Source: Azadirachta indica (lineage: Eukaryota; Streptophyta; Magnoliopsida; Sapindales; Meliaceae). From it: a stretch of DNA of 64,000 bases. This document shows, piece by piece, positions 36,023-51,688 of the stretch; positions within the stretch are counted from its first letter, which is position 1; each line of letters opens with the position of its first letter. The notes beneath the pieces were generated by a model. That model was not told the DNA's origin. It did not search any database and saw nothing but the letters and a program-made list of their open reading frames with translations. The DNA lies in NCBI GenBank assembly GCA_022749755.1, contig CM040440.1, positions 22,803,269 through 22,867,268 on the forward strand, given 5' to 3'. A program made the translations under genes and the position numbers.

Positions 36023-39000
36023 TCAATAGTATGACCCAGAACCACCACTACCCATGTATCCACTGCCTCCCACACCACGACCAGAATACATTGATGAGTA
36101 AGAACTACCACCAACCTGATGTGTGAAACAAAACAAGGTTATATGAAATAGCATGGTCAGAATTTTCCCAAAATCAAAGAAGGTCAGAGGCATACATCAG
36201 ATCCACGAGGCATATAATCACCACCATAACTTGACGAGTACATTCCACCAACATCACTGCCCCCATAAGAACCTGAAAACCAAGAAATATTTAATAACAA
36301 TATATTTAACCAGGAAGAGTCAAAGACTCTAGGGAATATAACATACATGAGCACTGATTACAAACTAGACATATTTCAATCCTAGCATATGGTCCGCATC
36401 AAGTTATCAGCAGTAGAAAACATACCTCCTCCATAGCCCATGCCTTGACGACTGCTATAAAGTCCGTGGGAATCCTGACTGGACATAGAGCTTCTGCTGC
36501 CACCATATCCTAGGTTAGATCTCCCCATCCTGCCAACAATAACAGAAGAAGATGAGTTATTGCAGTAACATGGCAGATCACTAATAACCATACTACAGCT
36601 TAGAAAGCATAACAAACCTATCACCATATGCATCACCATACTGAGAAGTACCTCCACCAAATTCATAGTCTAGACGAGCCCTTGAATGGCGGATGCCCGC
36701 ATCAGCGTAACGAGGAACATCATCCTAAGATCAAGTTTGCAAAAGCATGTGTCATAAATAGCTGAATAAAATTCAGCAAGTGGTTGAAATATATACAAGA
36801 CTTAACAGACAGTGAAACTAACCACAGCAGAATAAGGACGTTTGGAACCAGAAACAGAGTCATAATCACGGGCACGCGCTTCACGATAACTTGGAGGAGG
36901 CCTTTCAAACCTTTGACCATAGCCATCATCCACATAAGGTCTCCTTGCTGCAGGGCGAGATGTACTACTTCTAGGCAAATCAGAATAGCCAGAGCCACGA
37001 GGTGGATATTCATCTCTATATGATTGACGTCTCTCGGGGACAACCCTGGGACCATAATCTACAGGAGCTCTGCTTCTTGGAGGAGGAACCTCATCTCGGC
37101 GACCATATTCTCTCTTCAAGCCACCACTCTTTGGGTAAGAAGGAACTGTAAACAGTGGGAATAGCATTATAAATATAACTGCTCATGGATATGTCAATAG
37201 GAAACAAAACAGAAATGATGCATACCAGGTGCTCTTCTGTCATAGGACCTAGGCGGAGGTGGTGGCATGGGCCTAGCTCTTGCTGGCATAGACATAATAG
37301 GACGTCTATCTCTCAATGGAACAGGCCTCTTCACACTGGCTGGCGGGAGACGACTTCCAATCCCTCTCACACCATGTCCTGGTAAGCTACGTGGTGCTGG
37401 ACGACCCCATGAACCACCCCTGGTTGCCCGGCCAGTCCCACGTCCTGACCGGAAATCACCACGACTAGAATGTTTGCCTTTACCTCTCTGAAGTGGCCTT
37501 GACAACCTGGCCCTAACTTTGGCCTGAATCAGGACAGCACCACAAAAATTATCAACTGATACAAACAATAAGGCATTACCACAAACAGAACCATACGCAA
37601 GAAAGAGCAAAGATTAAACCTTGTTGTCTCCTTCACCCAACTCAGCATTGTTGATACTTTTAGCACATGTGACAGCAGCATCATGACTATCGAATGTTAC
37701 AAAGCCAAAATCCTTCCTCTTGGCAGATGGCATATTTCGGGCAAGCTCAATCTTTGTGATCTCGCCATATTTCTTTAGAAGCTCACGGACACGATCTTCA
37801 TCCCATGAAGCAGACAGACCATCAACAAATACAGTTTTAACCTGAAATTCAAATACAAAGTCAGTCAAACTCCCTTGCAGGATCTTGTGCACACATAAAA
37901 CCGCTCAAATGCTTGTGCAATTTTCCAAATTTGCCAAATTAACATATGACGGTCTATAACAATAAAGAATGGTTTCAGATGCTCTTAAGACACTAAAAGC
38001 AATAAGATTTTGGCAGGCAGGAGGATTTACTGCATATCTCAGAAGAAGCAACTCTCGAATTAATTAATCAATAACCGTACTAAACATCAACAGAGCTACT
38101 AACATTCCCTACCTACACACATGGCAGACAGTAACTGGTATAGAGGTTGGCCAGCAATTGAAGCAGAAAAATTACCCAAAAAATTTACCTGTGCCATGAT
38201 TTCATCGCCTGGGTCTATGAAGGAATCAGCAAAAGAAACCTTTGCAGGTCTATCAACACCAAACAAGACATCTCTCTTTTGAAGACGCTTAAAAGCATCC
38301 ATGGCATCCGAACGAGATGAAAATTCTAAAAAGGCAAAACCCCGATTCATTCCCTCATTGTTACTATCTTCTACCAAAGTCAAATCCTCAACATTGTCAA
38401 CTCCATAATGTTTCAGCTTCTCTTTCAACTGAAATAATAGTCAACAGTCAAGGTATAACATCTTCTAATAGCCAGTTATCTTTATAATATAACTTCACAT
38501 CTCATTGTTACACGAGGGTACCAGAATACTTACGACTTCTTTTGTCCACGTCTTACAAATGTTACCCAGAAAAAGGGTGTCACTATCTTGACTTGGAGTA
38601 ACACCACATTGTTTCCCATTGATCTGGAATTGAAGTAATCAAAATAATATAATTCATCAGATTAGAAGACCACTATAGCTTCCATTGATGAAATGGCATG
38701 ATCAAAAATTACCACAGGATTTTTCAGGTCTATAACGGCTCGTTTCGCTTGTTCCACAGTTGCAAAACGCAGGAATGCAAAACCCTTGTTCTTCTTTGTT
38801 TGAGGATTCATCATAAGCCTGACTTCAGTGACCTGGCCAACCTGACTAAACACTTTCCTAAGATCATCCTCTATCACATCCTTGTCTAAACCTCCAACAA
38901 ATACTTCAAACTCCTTACGTTTGCGCCTCTCCTGAAACATTTCGTGGTGCTCTTCTTCATCAGCATCAACCATCTGTGGATGCCCTACCTCCTCACCTGC

Positions 39001-39984
39001 ATGCTCTACTTCCTCCTCACCTTCATCACGTTCTTCAGGAGCATCTTCCATTTCCCCTTCTGCCAGATCACCCTCTTCTTCTTCACCAACATTCTCCTCA
39101 TCATGTTCATCCTCTTCATTCCCAACCTCCTGAACGTCCTCTTGGTCTATTTCTTTTTCATCATAATCTGCCCCACCATATTCTTCAGGCTCATATTCAG
39201 GTTCGTTATCATCCAAGTCTAACCGCTCATCCTTTTCATACTCATCTACAGTCTCCTTTATCTCGTCCCCTTCTGCCAGAAAAACAAAGGTAGACCAACT
39301 AGACCAGTCAAGAAAAACTCAAATTCCTGCTTATCCTTGAAAATACTTACAACAACAAGCATCATCTCTCAGCAGTCCAAGTGCTAGTAAATATGGATTA
39401 TTAGCCCAATAAAATCATTTCCATTCTTAATTACAATCAAAACAATTTTTTAACTATAAACTTAACAAAACCCAACTCGGCAAATGACAGTTTTTGAGCA
39501 ACTTGATAAATAACTGAAACTAAATCATTTAATCACTACAAACCCAATCGAGGAAAACACGATTTTTCAATAACAAAAGACCAACACACGATCGAAACAC
39601 TATAAAAATCTTTGTCTGGACAACCCAAGATTCACAACAAAGAAATAAACAAGAAAAACAAATTATTGAGAACTTTAGAAAAAGACTGAAAAACCCTAAT
39701 TTATGCCATTAGATCTGAATCAAAATCAAACAACTGGAAAACCAACAGAACTTACTTAGCATGCCAGGAACCAAGCCATTGACATCGGATTTTTGCTCAT
39801 CTTCCACAACAATCGGCTTATTATCATCCTCAAGAACCGGCTTTTCCTCATCTTTCACCGAAACCTCCTCAACTTTCACAGCCTCCTCCGTGACATCCGG
39901 CTGCTGCTTCGCCGTCCCTCTCGCGGCTCTCGCATTCCTCCTCGGCCCCAACGCTCCTCCTCTTTTTACCGTTCGCGGTGGCAT
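36023..39984 (-). CDS. Three-RRM hnRNP Q/LIF2-like RNA-binding protein
   Basis: Eleven exons close in phase: 39984-39756, 39272-38713, 38623-38534, 38428-38189, 37841-37620, 37523-37226, 37145-36823, 36724-36618, 36529-36426, 36272-36196, 36115-36023; 780 aa. A short basic start (MPPRTVKRGG) leads into a very acidic Glu/Asp region to about residue 190. Then come RRM1 (~197-270; RNP2 VFVGGL, RNP1 KGFAFLRF), RRM2 (~277-361; LFLGNI, RGFAFLEF) and RRM3 (~375-447; VFVDGL, FGFVTF). The tail is Arg/Pro-rich, then Gly/Tyr/Ser-rich with many SYGG-like words. Most like Arabidopsis At2g44710 and related to LIF2, a chromatin-associated RNA-binding regulator. Start is the first ATG after the upstream stop. 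Confidence 0.93.
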
Positions 39985-40037
39985 TCTTGCCTTCAATTAA
40001 TTAAAGAAACTCCCAACCAGACGATAAAAATCAAATA

Positions 40038-40127
40038 GAAACCCTAGAATTCGATCGGCGAAAAAGTTTCCCTAATTTCAACAGTTATGCAAGGAGTTGT
40101 GTATTTACAAGACGGAAAACCCTAAAA
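40038..40127 (-). promoter_or_regulatory. Telo-box-like motifs in the RRM gene leader/promoter
   Basis: AAACCCTAG at 40038-40046 and AAAACCCTAAAA at 40116-40127 lie 55-140 bp upstream of the ATG at 39984. Telo-boxes are typical of plant genes for RNA metabolism and translation. Confidence 0.5.
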
Positions 40128-40819
40128 TAAACAGAATTGGATAATGCGATTTTGTAATGAAAAGTTCAGATTTTTAATTCCGTATTATGTACGGAAAGCG
40201 AGAACGAGTGTCTGTGTTTATGTTACACGTTTGATTGTTTGGTTGTCGGTGTGAGATTGGTGGAGTTAGAGAGAACGTAGTGAATTTAGTAGTGCGGAAA
40301 GCAGAGGAGAAAACCTCGTCAACGATGACTTGGGAACTAATTAATCTGTGGTTTGATACTGATAACCTGAAGTATAGGATCTTGGATTTTTGTCCATCCA
40401 GTCTATTGCGGGACGTGTAATTTAATAAATAAAAATGATATTATCACATTACTCGCCTAAGAATTGGGATTTATTCAGTTAGAAAAAAAAAATTTAGAAA
40501 ATATATCAATAATCTCTTCAGTAGTTGACAAAAATTATTGACTGTTTAAGTATAAGAATAAATGTATAAAAGATCATAATTTAATTTTTCTTTTGCGTGA
40601 AAAAAAATATATTATTTTTTTAAATCTTTTAATCCTAACTTTTTCAAATTTTTTTTTAAATTCCCAACTTTTAAGATCTCTTTCCAAATCTTTGATTTTC
40701 AACCCTATGAAGCCCAAATTAATGACCAAGAATTTGAGCAATACTACCAAGGAGATTTTGGGCATGCATGTTCTGGTCAGTTCTTCGATCAATGACAAAG
40801 ACTGGAAGGACTTGTAGTA

Positions 40820-41365
40820 GGAAATTACTGATGGTGGCGGTTGGAGAGGTGGCGATGGCAGTTTTGGTGGAGGCGATCATGGTGGTGGGTTCTATGACAA
40901 AGGATCTCTTGTTGAAGCTGTTGATTTATGTTTCTTTCCTTATTTGGCTGTATTTTTTCATTTGGTTGGTGGGAAAAATAAATAAAAGTTAACATTTTTT
41001 TTACTTGTTTTCGGCGTATGTGATCTTTTGAAGTTAGTAAACAAATAAAAATGATGGTTATATCTAACTAAACTTCTTTGAAGAGCTTTCTTGTTTTAAA
41101 AATTATAACATTGTGAAATTTTTGTTAGTAAATTTTATTCATTTGCTTTAAAAATGCTTAAGTAATGGTTTGGTTGATCCTACAACGATAACTTTGTGGT
41201 TTTTATGTGTGCTCATAGTTTTTTGTATTATAATTATGATTATTGTTTGGTGGCAAAGGTGATGGTAGGGGTGGTGGCCGTGGTATAATGGTATTGGCAA
41301 TTTTGGAGAAAGAGTTGCACCTAGAGATGTTATGGTGGTGGCTTTAAGGGCAGAGAAAAATCATA
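40820..41365 (+). pseudogene. Possible glycine-rich protein remnant
   Basis: At 40831-40904 one frame reads DGGGWRGGDGSFGGGDHGGG, and at 41257-41286 GGKGDGRGGGRG. Frames are broken between and after them, and no start or RNA-binding domain is visible. This may be the tail of a dead glycine-rich RNA-binding-type gene, or simply GGT-rich sequence. Confidence 0.3.
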
Positions 41366-41412
41366 GAATATATTATGCAAGGCTACTAGCACTTTTGTTC
41401 CTTAGCATTTTA

Positions 41413-41838
41413 GGGTATGTTTAATATAATTTTTTAAATAGAACTTTTTAAAATAAAATTTTTATTCGTAAAATTTTTATGAATAGAGTTTTTAATAAAA
41501 ATTTATTAATGTTTGATTATTATAAATAACTTTTGAGAAAAATTTGAGTAATTACTTTAATAAATAAATTTTTAATGTTTTATTTTAAATAAATAACGTA
41601 AAATTTTTTTAAAATAAAGTAAGGGTATTTTAAACAATTTTACTTTTTAAAAAAGCTGAGAAAACTCTACTATCAAAAACCCAAATTTTGAGTTTCTTTT
41701 AATAGAAGAAAAATAGTTTTTTTAATTCGTAAAAATTTTTTTTCATTATCAACCAAACGACATTAAAAAATTTAAAAAAAAATTTTATAATTTAAAAAAA
41801 CCCTTTTGACTAATAAAAAAACCAAATCAAACAGGCAC
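41413..41838. mobile_element. Candidate Tourist-like MITE
   Basis: The ~426-bp AT-rich element has imperfect terminal inverted repeats: GGGTATGTTTAAT at the left, and GTGCCTGTTTGAT as reverse complement of the right end. It is flanked by TTA on both sides (41410-41412, 41839-41841). A TTA/TAA 3-bp target duplication and G-rich termini are typical of PIF/Harbinger-derived MITEs. No coding capacity. Confidence 0.55.
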
Positions 41839-42319
41839 TTAATCTCATATGACAATGTGTTTTTTATTTAAATTCTTATTTGAATATGTACCGCTACTTT
41901 TTTTTGCACTAACTTTTATTTCATATTTATGATATTATCATCTTCTTAGAAAAAAAAGAAAGAAAATAATGTCAAAGTTATTTTTTGATGAGATGAGATT
42001 GAAGAATATATTTAGTTTTATTTTATATTATCATTTATTTAGGAGTATTTTAATAATTGCATACTTATAGGTTTGTTAACTAATAATTCAGGAAAAAATT
42101 TTTGATACCTTCCTTAAATTTTTTATCTAACTGATAGAATTTCAAATCTCACAAAGAGAAATGTGATAGTATCTTTAAGTAAGAATTTTTCAAGAAAAAG
42201 CATAAACACATAGAAAGAATTTTTTTCTTGATTACAATAAAAAGAATGGTTATATATATGATGTTTAAAAATATAACAAATTAATTTAGTTGAAATTTAA
42301 ATGTAAATTATAAAAGCAC

Positions 42320-42461
<142 letters not shown>

Positions 42462-43274
42462 GTCAAAATTAACGAGTTTCGTTTAGACATTTATTCAATG
42501 TTGATAATTATATAACGAGGTGCCTCCATGCTACACAAGTATTTGTGAGATTTATCATCACTGTTCTAGAATATTCTAATTCTTAAGTTGATTTTATTTT
42601 AGTTTAATTTATTTTTATTTAATTGATGGTCGGATATTGATTCCCGGTTAGTTTATTTTATTAATTTTTGGTTTAACTGTTGGTTGAATAAGTTAATGCA
42701 TGAATAATTAGAACAAAATTTATGATTTAAGTCTGTTAATTAACTGACAAGCCACTAGTATCTTCATATCCCATGAATGCTATTCCCTGTGTACGGGCTT
42801 GATTTGAGTCCTCCCGTGTATACAATAATGAGCAGGAATAAAATTTTTTCGAATTTTAGTAGAAATTGTTTAGAAATCAGACTGTGTATGCCAGTAAATT
42901 TACTCTTAATCTTGAGAATAGAAATAGTTAAGCCACTACAATAGACTCAAAATCTTAGGATTTGAAATGGTTAGATTAGATATATCTAGACCAAGCTATA
43001 GTAGACTTAATTTAGTAAAGTTCCACTTTACTTTTTCTTTTTCTTTATTTTTTTTTTGGGTAAAAATAAAAATGTTCAGTAATAAAAAAAAATGTAAATA
43101 TTCAAGTGTTTTGCTTAAAGATAAAAGCCTAAAAGGATACCATACAAATTTCAGTGAAAAAAATGACTATAGCCCAGCCCCATAAAACACATGAAATTCT
43201 ACATCAATTTAAATTTTGAGTATGCTAAATGAATTAATTGAAGGCAATAGAGAAAAAAGAGTAAAGAAAATAAA

Positions 43275-45587
43275 CTAGTCTGACTCAGAACTACTATTAT
43301 ATTCCGTTTTCCATGAATTCCGACATGCAACGTGCGCGGACCACCGATACTTCTTCGTCATATTCTTATTTGGGCCAAGACCTGGATACTTAGATTTGAA
43401 TGTCTTGTAACGTTTCCAGTCACGAAGCACAACTTTGAGATCACTCACTTTGGCACCTATGTGCCGGCAACAGTTTGAATGAACTGTCGTTACAGACCAA
43501 ATGTCTCTGCTGTCTTGACAGAATCCGGCGAAATATTTAGTATCCAAAAATCTCACTTGGAGTCGCAATTGCTGGAAGTAACCGTTTCTCATTAAGTCCA
43601 ATAGAACGTCTTGCTCTTTTTTGCCTGTGGAATTTTTATCGTCTTTCATTTCGTACCATGTGCTGAATAATTCGATGGTCTTGTTATTTGATCGGATGAA
43701 ATAGAAGCCCGTGTTGATTAGATTCTCTTCTGATCGGGGGTCCCCGTTGAATTCATCTACGCTGATTTGAAGGTCTTCGGTTTCGTTTTTGTTTAGCCTT
43801 ACAAACGGATTCCTTAGCCACATCACATCAGTGTCCTATAATACACCAACGAAAGCAAAAAAAAAAAAAAAACAAGGATAAAATTCCTATAATGTAGCAT
43901 AGCACAAAACCGGTCACATGAGTGATTTTCAATTGTCATTGTCAATGTCAAATTGCTCAACATATGAGCGAGTGAAGGTAAGAAAATTCAAATTATTGAA
44001 AAGTACAAGAGAGGAGATTATGGCAATGTTCTAAAATCAAAACTTTCATTTGTTGATAAGTCATTTTCACAACTAGCCAGCTTCTACATTCTAAAACTTT
44101 GAATGGAACTCTTCAGCTGTCAACTTTGGAAAAATTGATGTTCAAATTTTCATAAACAGCTGGTACGATCCACAGCCCTGACTCCCGAACTGAAGAATTA
44201 TATAACCCGGGAAAAAGTGTCGGCAATAGAATTCCAAATATCCTAAAACTTATGGTCAGGATTAATTCCAAAGCTTTTCTCTTCATTCTTTGAAGACAAA
44301 TAATAAATGCACTAGTCTTTCGCATAATCCACGTGTTATATATCCAAAATCCACCATGGTTAACACAAATTATTGGCAATTAACTATTACAGTTATATGT
44401 TTCAAGCAAGTTAATTTTGAATATTAAAAAAAAAAAAAAAGGCAAGCTAATTCTGGGATAAAATTGTGTACTTACTCTTAAAAAAAATAGCTCGTACTTG
44501 GGTAAAATTAAGGCCAGTAACATTCATCCATACATTCATGTGAACGAACCGCCCGAACGGGTTTCCTAATACTCAGGGCACTGTATGAAATTGACCATTA
44601 AACTTCCACCACGTGTCCTCCAAGTCACCGCAGTGTAATTCAATCCCGTAAAACCACTTGTCACTCCTCAAAATCTTCCTTAAATAAAACTCTATTTAGC
44701 GAAGAATTGCAGAGGTTTTATACACCTCACCAGTTTCGAAGACAGAGTCAAATCCTAATTATAAAACCTAATAATCACCAGCAAATTTGGTGTCCTACTC
44801 CTCACCTACATCCGATGAACTTGCGTCCTGGATTTCCAGTTGTAATCAAACGGAGTTCTAAATTTCTATCGGCATGCAAAAAATAATTAAAAAAATAAGA
44901 AAAGAAAAAAAGAAAAGAAACGTACCGTGAAAATGAAGCTGTAACCACGTTTGAGAACATCTAGCAAAAGAAGAGTTCTTCTCCACATCATCTTGATAAA
45001 ATCTTTAGACATGTAAACTTTCTCAGCGGCGAAATCGACGCCTTCCGTTACTAATCTGTAACAGTTTAGTCGTTTAAACATGCACCGATCGTACGCCGTT
45101 TGATCGACGGCGACTATGAGAAGATTGTCCAGTAATTGCCTTGTCTCCTCCCCTAACCAGAAACTCTCCAGGAAAAGATCCAGCATTGTTGTATCGGCCT
45201 TCACGCTTTGCTGCACGTAAGCTCTGTTCACGACGGCCAGGATCAGTGTTTTGTTCGGCATCGCCGCTCTCTCTAACGCCAACTCTAGTTCATCTATCGG
45301 AAGTTTAATAGTTTTCTGCCGCGAACAAAGAAACGGAACAATTAAACAATCAAGTAGTAGTTGTTTGATTGTATAAAAAAATAAACATAAAAGTAACGTT
45401 ATACGTATGTATGTGTACTTACGAGAGGTGAATTTGAGCAGAAACGGCGAGGTTTTTGATAAGGTAACAGAGGATTTGATTTTAACGGAGACCAAGTGCA
45501 TATGTAAATAACGCCGGCGAAGAGTAAAAATATAATGATAAAATTTCCGATAGAATTTTTTGTGTACTCCATATCAGAAAGCGGCAT
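43275..45587 (-). CDS. Golgi nucleotide-diphospho-sugar transferase (PF03407/GT77-like)
   Basis: Three exons in phase 0: 45587-45423, 45315-44926, 43835-43275; 371 aa. The N-terminus is a type II signal anchor (IGNFIIIFLLFAGVIYICTW, about residues 13-32), as in Golgi glycosyltransferases. The catalytic domain has the family's TLILAVVNRAYV start, the LLIVAVDQTAYDRC and FIKMMWRRTLLLLDVLKRGY blocks, and a DxD nucleotide-sugar motif (DTDVMWLRNPF, Asp186/Asp188). This is followed by NTGFYFIRSNNKTIELF, LLDLMRNGYF and SNCCRHIGAKVSDL. Relatives are the At4g15970/At1g28695-type proteins; RGXT xylosyltransferases of pectin rhamnogalacturonan II share this fold. Donor and acceptor here are unknown. Intron 2 is long (~1.1 kb) with no other gene. 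Confidence 0.88.
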
Positions 45588-48018
45588 TTAGATTTTCCGA
45601 TTTTCCGAGATCTGTTTCGATGGATGAAGAGTAGAATGATCATGCAATGTACACGAGAGTGCGTGAGAGATCAGAGATGCCATTAAATTCGCATCATTTA
45701 ATATAAATTGATAAAATCTTGTAATTAATATCATAAAATTAATAGGGATGGTTTTTTTCTATAAAGACTAATCTTCTATCAAAGTTATACCAAGAGTTAG
45801 TCCAGCCAATCAAGCGCCTGATGATATGCCACATAATTAGTTATTGATCAATAAGTAAAATTTATTTATTTATTTATTAGTCAAAAGAAAAAAAACTAAA
45901 AGTCTCAAAACATTCATATTTTATTAAAATAAAAAAAAAATTAGAGTCAAAATTTAATTCAGATTATTACACCCTTGTTTTATTTTGTTACGTATTTAAT
46001 CACGACAAGCGATCAAAGAATGAAAGAAAATTTGCTTTTGGGTTTGCTGGAAAGTTGAATGACATACAACAAATTTGGAAGTTTGGTTCTTTTTGGGGAA
46101 AGGATTATCAGCTTAATTAAAGGCTTAGTGCATTAATTTACATATGTAATGTAATTATATGCATTTATTTCTTGCAATAATTTAATAAAGAGAGCTTTAA
46201 CCGTTTATATTGTGAGATATAATTATGTGTACTTATCCCATTTTTATGCATTATAGATGTCAATGTATTTAATTATGTCTGCATTTCTTCTTGCGTTTTG
46301 ACTTCTCTGGACTAGTAGTATTAATACAAATTTATAAATAGAAATATGTGATAAATATATATATATATATATATGCACTGGACTAAAAATGTTAGTCTTA
46401 TATTATTGTCATTTATCACAAATATTATACTTCAACATATATCAACAATTAGCCATTCGGGCTTTGTCCCAGTGATAAGAAAGCTTGACTCCAAATCTTC
46501 TAGCCTTGTTGACTACTCATTTCCCATAATTAAAAAATGATACCCACCACATGTGTGGGATCTATTGTATTTGAATATAAATAAACTCCCATTAAATTAA
46601 ATGAAATTATGCGAATTGTACTATATGCGATTTTATTATAAATTACTGTTTAATTCTTATGTAATATTGATAGTATGTACATGTATGCAATATTCAAAAA
46701 TATATATATAACATAACAACAATTAATGAAACATAATATTATTATGTTTGCATAAAAATGAAACATATAACAGCAATTATCCCATTTTTATGCATTATAG
46801 AAGTCAATGTATTTAATTATGTCTGCATTTCTTCTTGCGTTTTCACTTCTTTGGACTAATAGTATTAATATAAATTTATAAATAAAAATATGTGATAAAA
46901 TATATATATATATAGATATCTATATATGCACTGGACTAAAAATATTAGTCTTATATTATTGTCATTTATCACAAATCTTAAACTTCAACATATAACAACA
47001 ATTAGCCACTCGACCCTTGCCTAAGTGATAAAGAGGCTGGACTCCAAATTTTCGTGCCTTATTAACTACTCATTTTTCATATTTGGGAAACGACACCCAC
47101 CACATGTGTGGGATCTATCATATTTGAACGTAAATAGACTTCCTTCCATGTGTGAGGGCAAGATATCACTCAAATTAAATAAAATTATCCGAATTGTGAT
47201 ATAAGCGATTTTATCACAAATTTCCAATAGATTTCCAATAGAATTCCAATGTAGGGTAAGATATCACCCAAATTAAATGAAATTATCCAAATTGTGCTAC
47301 ATACATTTTTATCACAAATTCCCAATTAATTTCTAATATAATATTGATAGCATGCATGTAATATTAAAAAAAAGATTACATATAACAACAATTAATGAAA
47401 CATAATATTATTAAATTAGTTTGCATAAAATTTTACATCATTATATTATTGATGCTTGTAATATGAATTTTCTTTTTTCTCTTCTCTGTTGTAATATTCT
47501 TTCTAAGAAAGTTCAAATTCATTGAAAAATCCAAGAGTCATTCTTAGACTTCGAGAAAGTCCAATTTGTACATCGAAGAATGGAAAAGCCTAAAATATAG
47601 TCATCGGTATTTAATGATACCAAATTATATATGTATTTATCATCTATATAATATAATTGATAATTTCTATATATAAGAATATATAGAAACAAACAAACAA
47701 CAACCAATCATTTAACACAGAATCTAAGTATCACACATGTAGTGAAATTATAAAACTATGAAACCTTCTTGAGAGCAAATTTGCAGTACCAAGATGCTAA
47801 TTAAAATTCTTAAAAATGTTCACATACTCGATTTTTTCTCCAAATGTTGATAAATACGTAAAATCAGATAAGAAAAGGATTAATCTACATGCTAAAAAAT
47901 CAACAAGTTTCAAAGCCAGAGCATACATTCAAAAGAAGGAGAAGAAAAAGAGAGAATCAGAAAGGACACAGACACCATCGGCATTAATTTGACATTAGCA
48001 GCAGCTAAGACAAATTGA
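45588..48018. other. Intergenic, contains duplicated repeat units
   Basis: Apart from the duplicated block at 46234-47190 and AT dinucleotide runs, nothing is recognised. Confidence 0.5.
46234..47190. repeat. Direct duplication of a ~400-bp unclassified element
   Basis: Two copies 544 bp apart start TATCCCATTTTTATGC (46234 and 46778). They share GTCTGCATTTCTTCTTGCG, an AT run, GCACTGGACTAAAAAT, and the palindromic CCACCACATGTGTGGG word (about 46547 and 47098). Copies differ at scattered bases, so the duplication is not recent. A third partial copy of the unit's end lies at about 47254-47380. Confidence 0.75.
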
Positions 48019-50440
<2,422 letters not shown>

Positions 50441-50493
50441 TCACCGCAACAAAACTTTTATCCCATAGAAACAAAAGAAGTCTCTGATTTTGG

Positions 50494-50500
50494 TTATATA
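50494..50500 (-). promoter_or_regulatory. Candidate TATA box for the ROP gene
   Basis: On the minus strand CTATATAACC lies about 80 bp before the ATG at 50416, implying a leader of roughly 45-50 nt. Confidence 0.45.
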
Positions 50501-51688
50501 GAGGGAGGACTCTAGAAAGGAAGCAAATTTGTCTACTTAGCTTTTTTAGCGGAAGGTAAAAAGGATATGGAGATCACTTTAATTTGAGCTGTCAGAGAGG
50601 CAAAATCAAAAACAAAAGGCAGAACCCAATCCCCATTTGCACTAAGATTACACATCTATTCCATTCTATGTCCATGTTCGTTCATTGCAAATTGCGCACG
50701 AGAAATTAATTAGCTTTTTACGCGCTTCCACGGCATGTGACTTCTAATCCTCAACATAATTTTAATTGAGATAATATATGAGTTCCTAAGTTTTAGGTTT
50801 TTATAAATAAATATATAATTTTTTCATGTATAACAAATAGGTCCCTCATGTTATTACCAATGAAGTAACAAACTCGCTTAATATTTGAATTCTAACCATC
50901 ACAATGTTAGGAGGCATACACTGATAAGTAGTCAATTTGTCATATTTCCACTGTATTCATCTTTCACTAAGATTTTTCCGTAATTTTTTTAACTTCACAA
51001 TCATCTTGTTCATAAGGATTAATATTACCTATCATTTGTCAGCATTTTAAACATTATTTAGATTGATTTTTAAGATGTAGTTCATTTCATTTTAGCCTTC
51101 GTTCATTTAACTAAGAGTTAATGACTTATTTGTTATAAATAAATAAATAAATTATTTCTTTACTTGTGAAAGTATGAAAACTCATAAATTTGGATGTTAT
51201 TACCCTAACTTGAAATAGCAAACTTTTAAAAACATTTCTAATGTCAATAGAAAATAAAAAATTATGGTTCAATTGAAATAGTGATTGCATAAAATATGCA
51301 CTTAGAAAATGATTAGAGAAAATATGATAAAAAAAGGAAGAATATCATTAAAAATCATGATATCCCGGGATGCAAGTATTATTACTACATTAGATCTTTT
51401 TTTAAAAAAAAAAAATTAAAAGAAAGTCTTCAATTTATGTTTGTCGTTATGATTTGGCTGTGCTGTGCTGTGCTGCGCAAGCGTACCGTTAAGAGCGCGG
51501 GTTCAACACGGAATGAAAAGGCGCGTGTGAGTGGCGCGTATAAAACCCCGAACCCAGTGGAATGATTCACTTGGTCCCAGTAGGTCTCGCTTAAATTTCG
51601 TTCCCGAAGAAGAATCACGAAGTCACGTGCCTTGACGCGATGCAAAAATTTGAATAAAAAAAAATTATACTGTAAAAAATATAATGTT

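Noticed and set aside
38944..39293. Plus-strand ORFs rich in Phe/Leu or His/Pro
   Set aside because: They are antisense reads of the Glu/Asp-rich exon of the RRM gene.
44113..44379. ORF inside intron 2 of the glycosyltransferase
   Set aside because: No family likeness and no splice sites linking it to neighbours.
51430..51645. Minus-strand ORF upstream of ROP as a gene
   Set aside because: Short, without recognisable motifs or neighbouring exons; locally higher GC alone is not enough.
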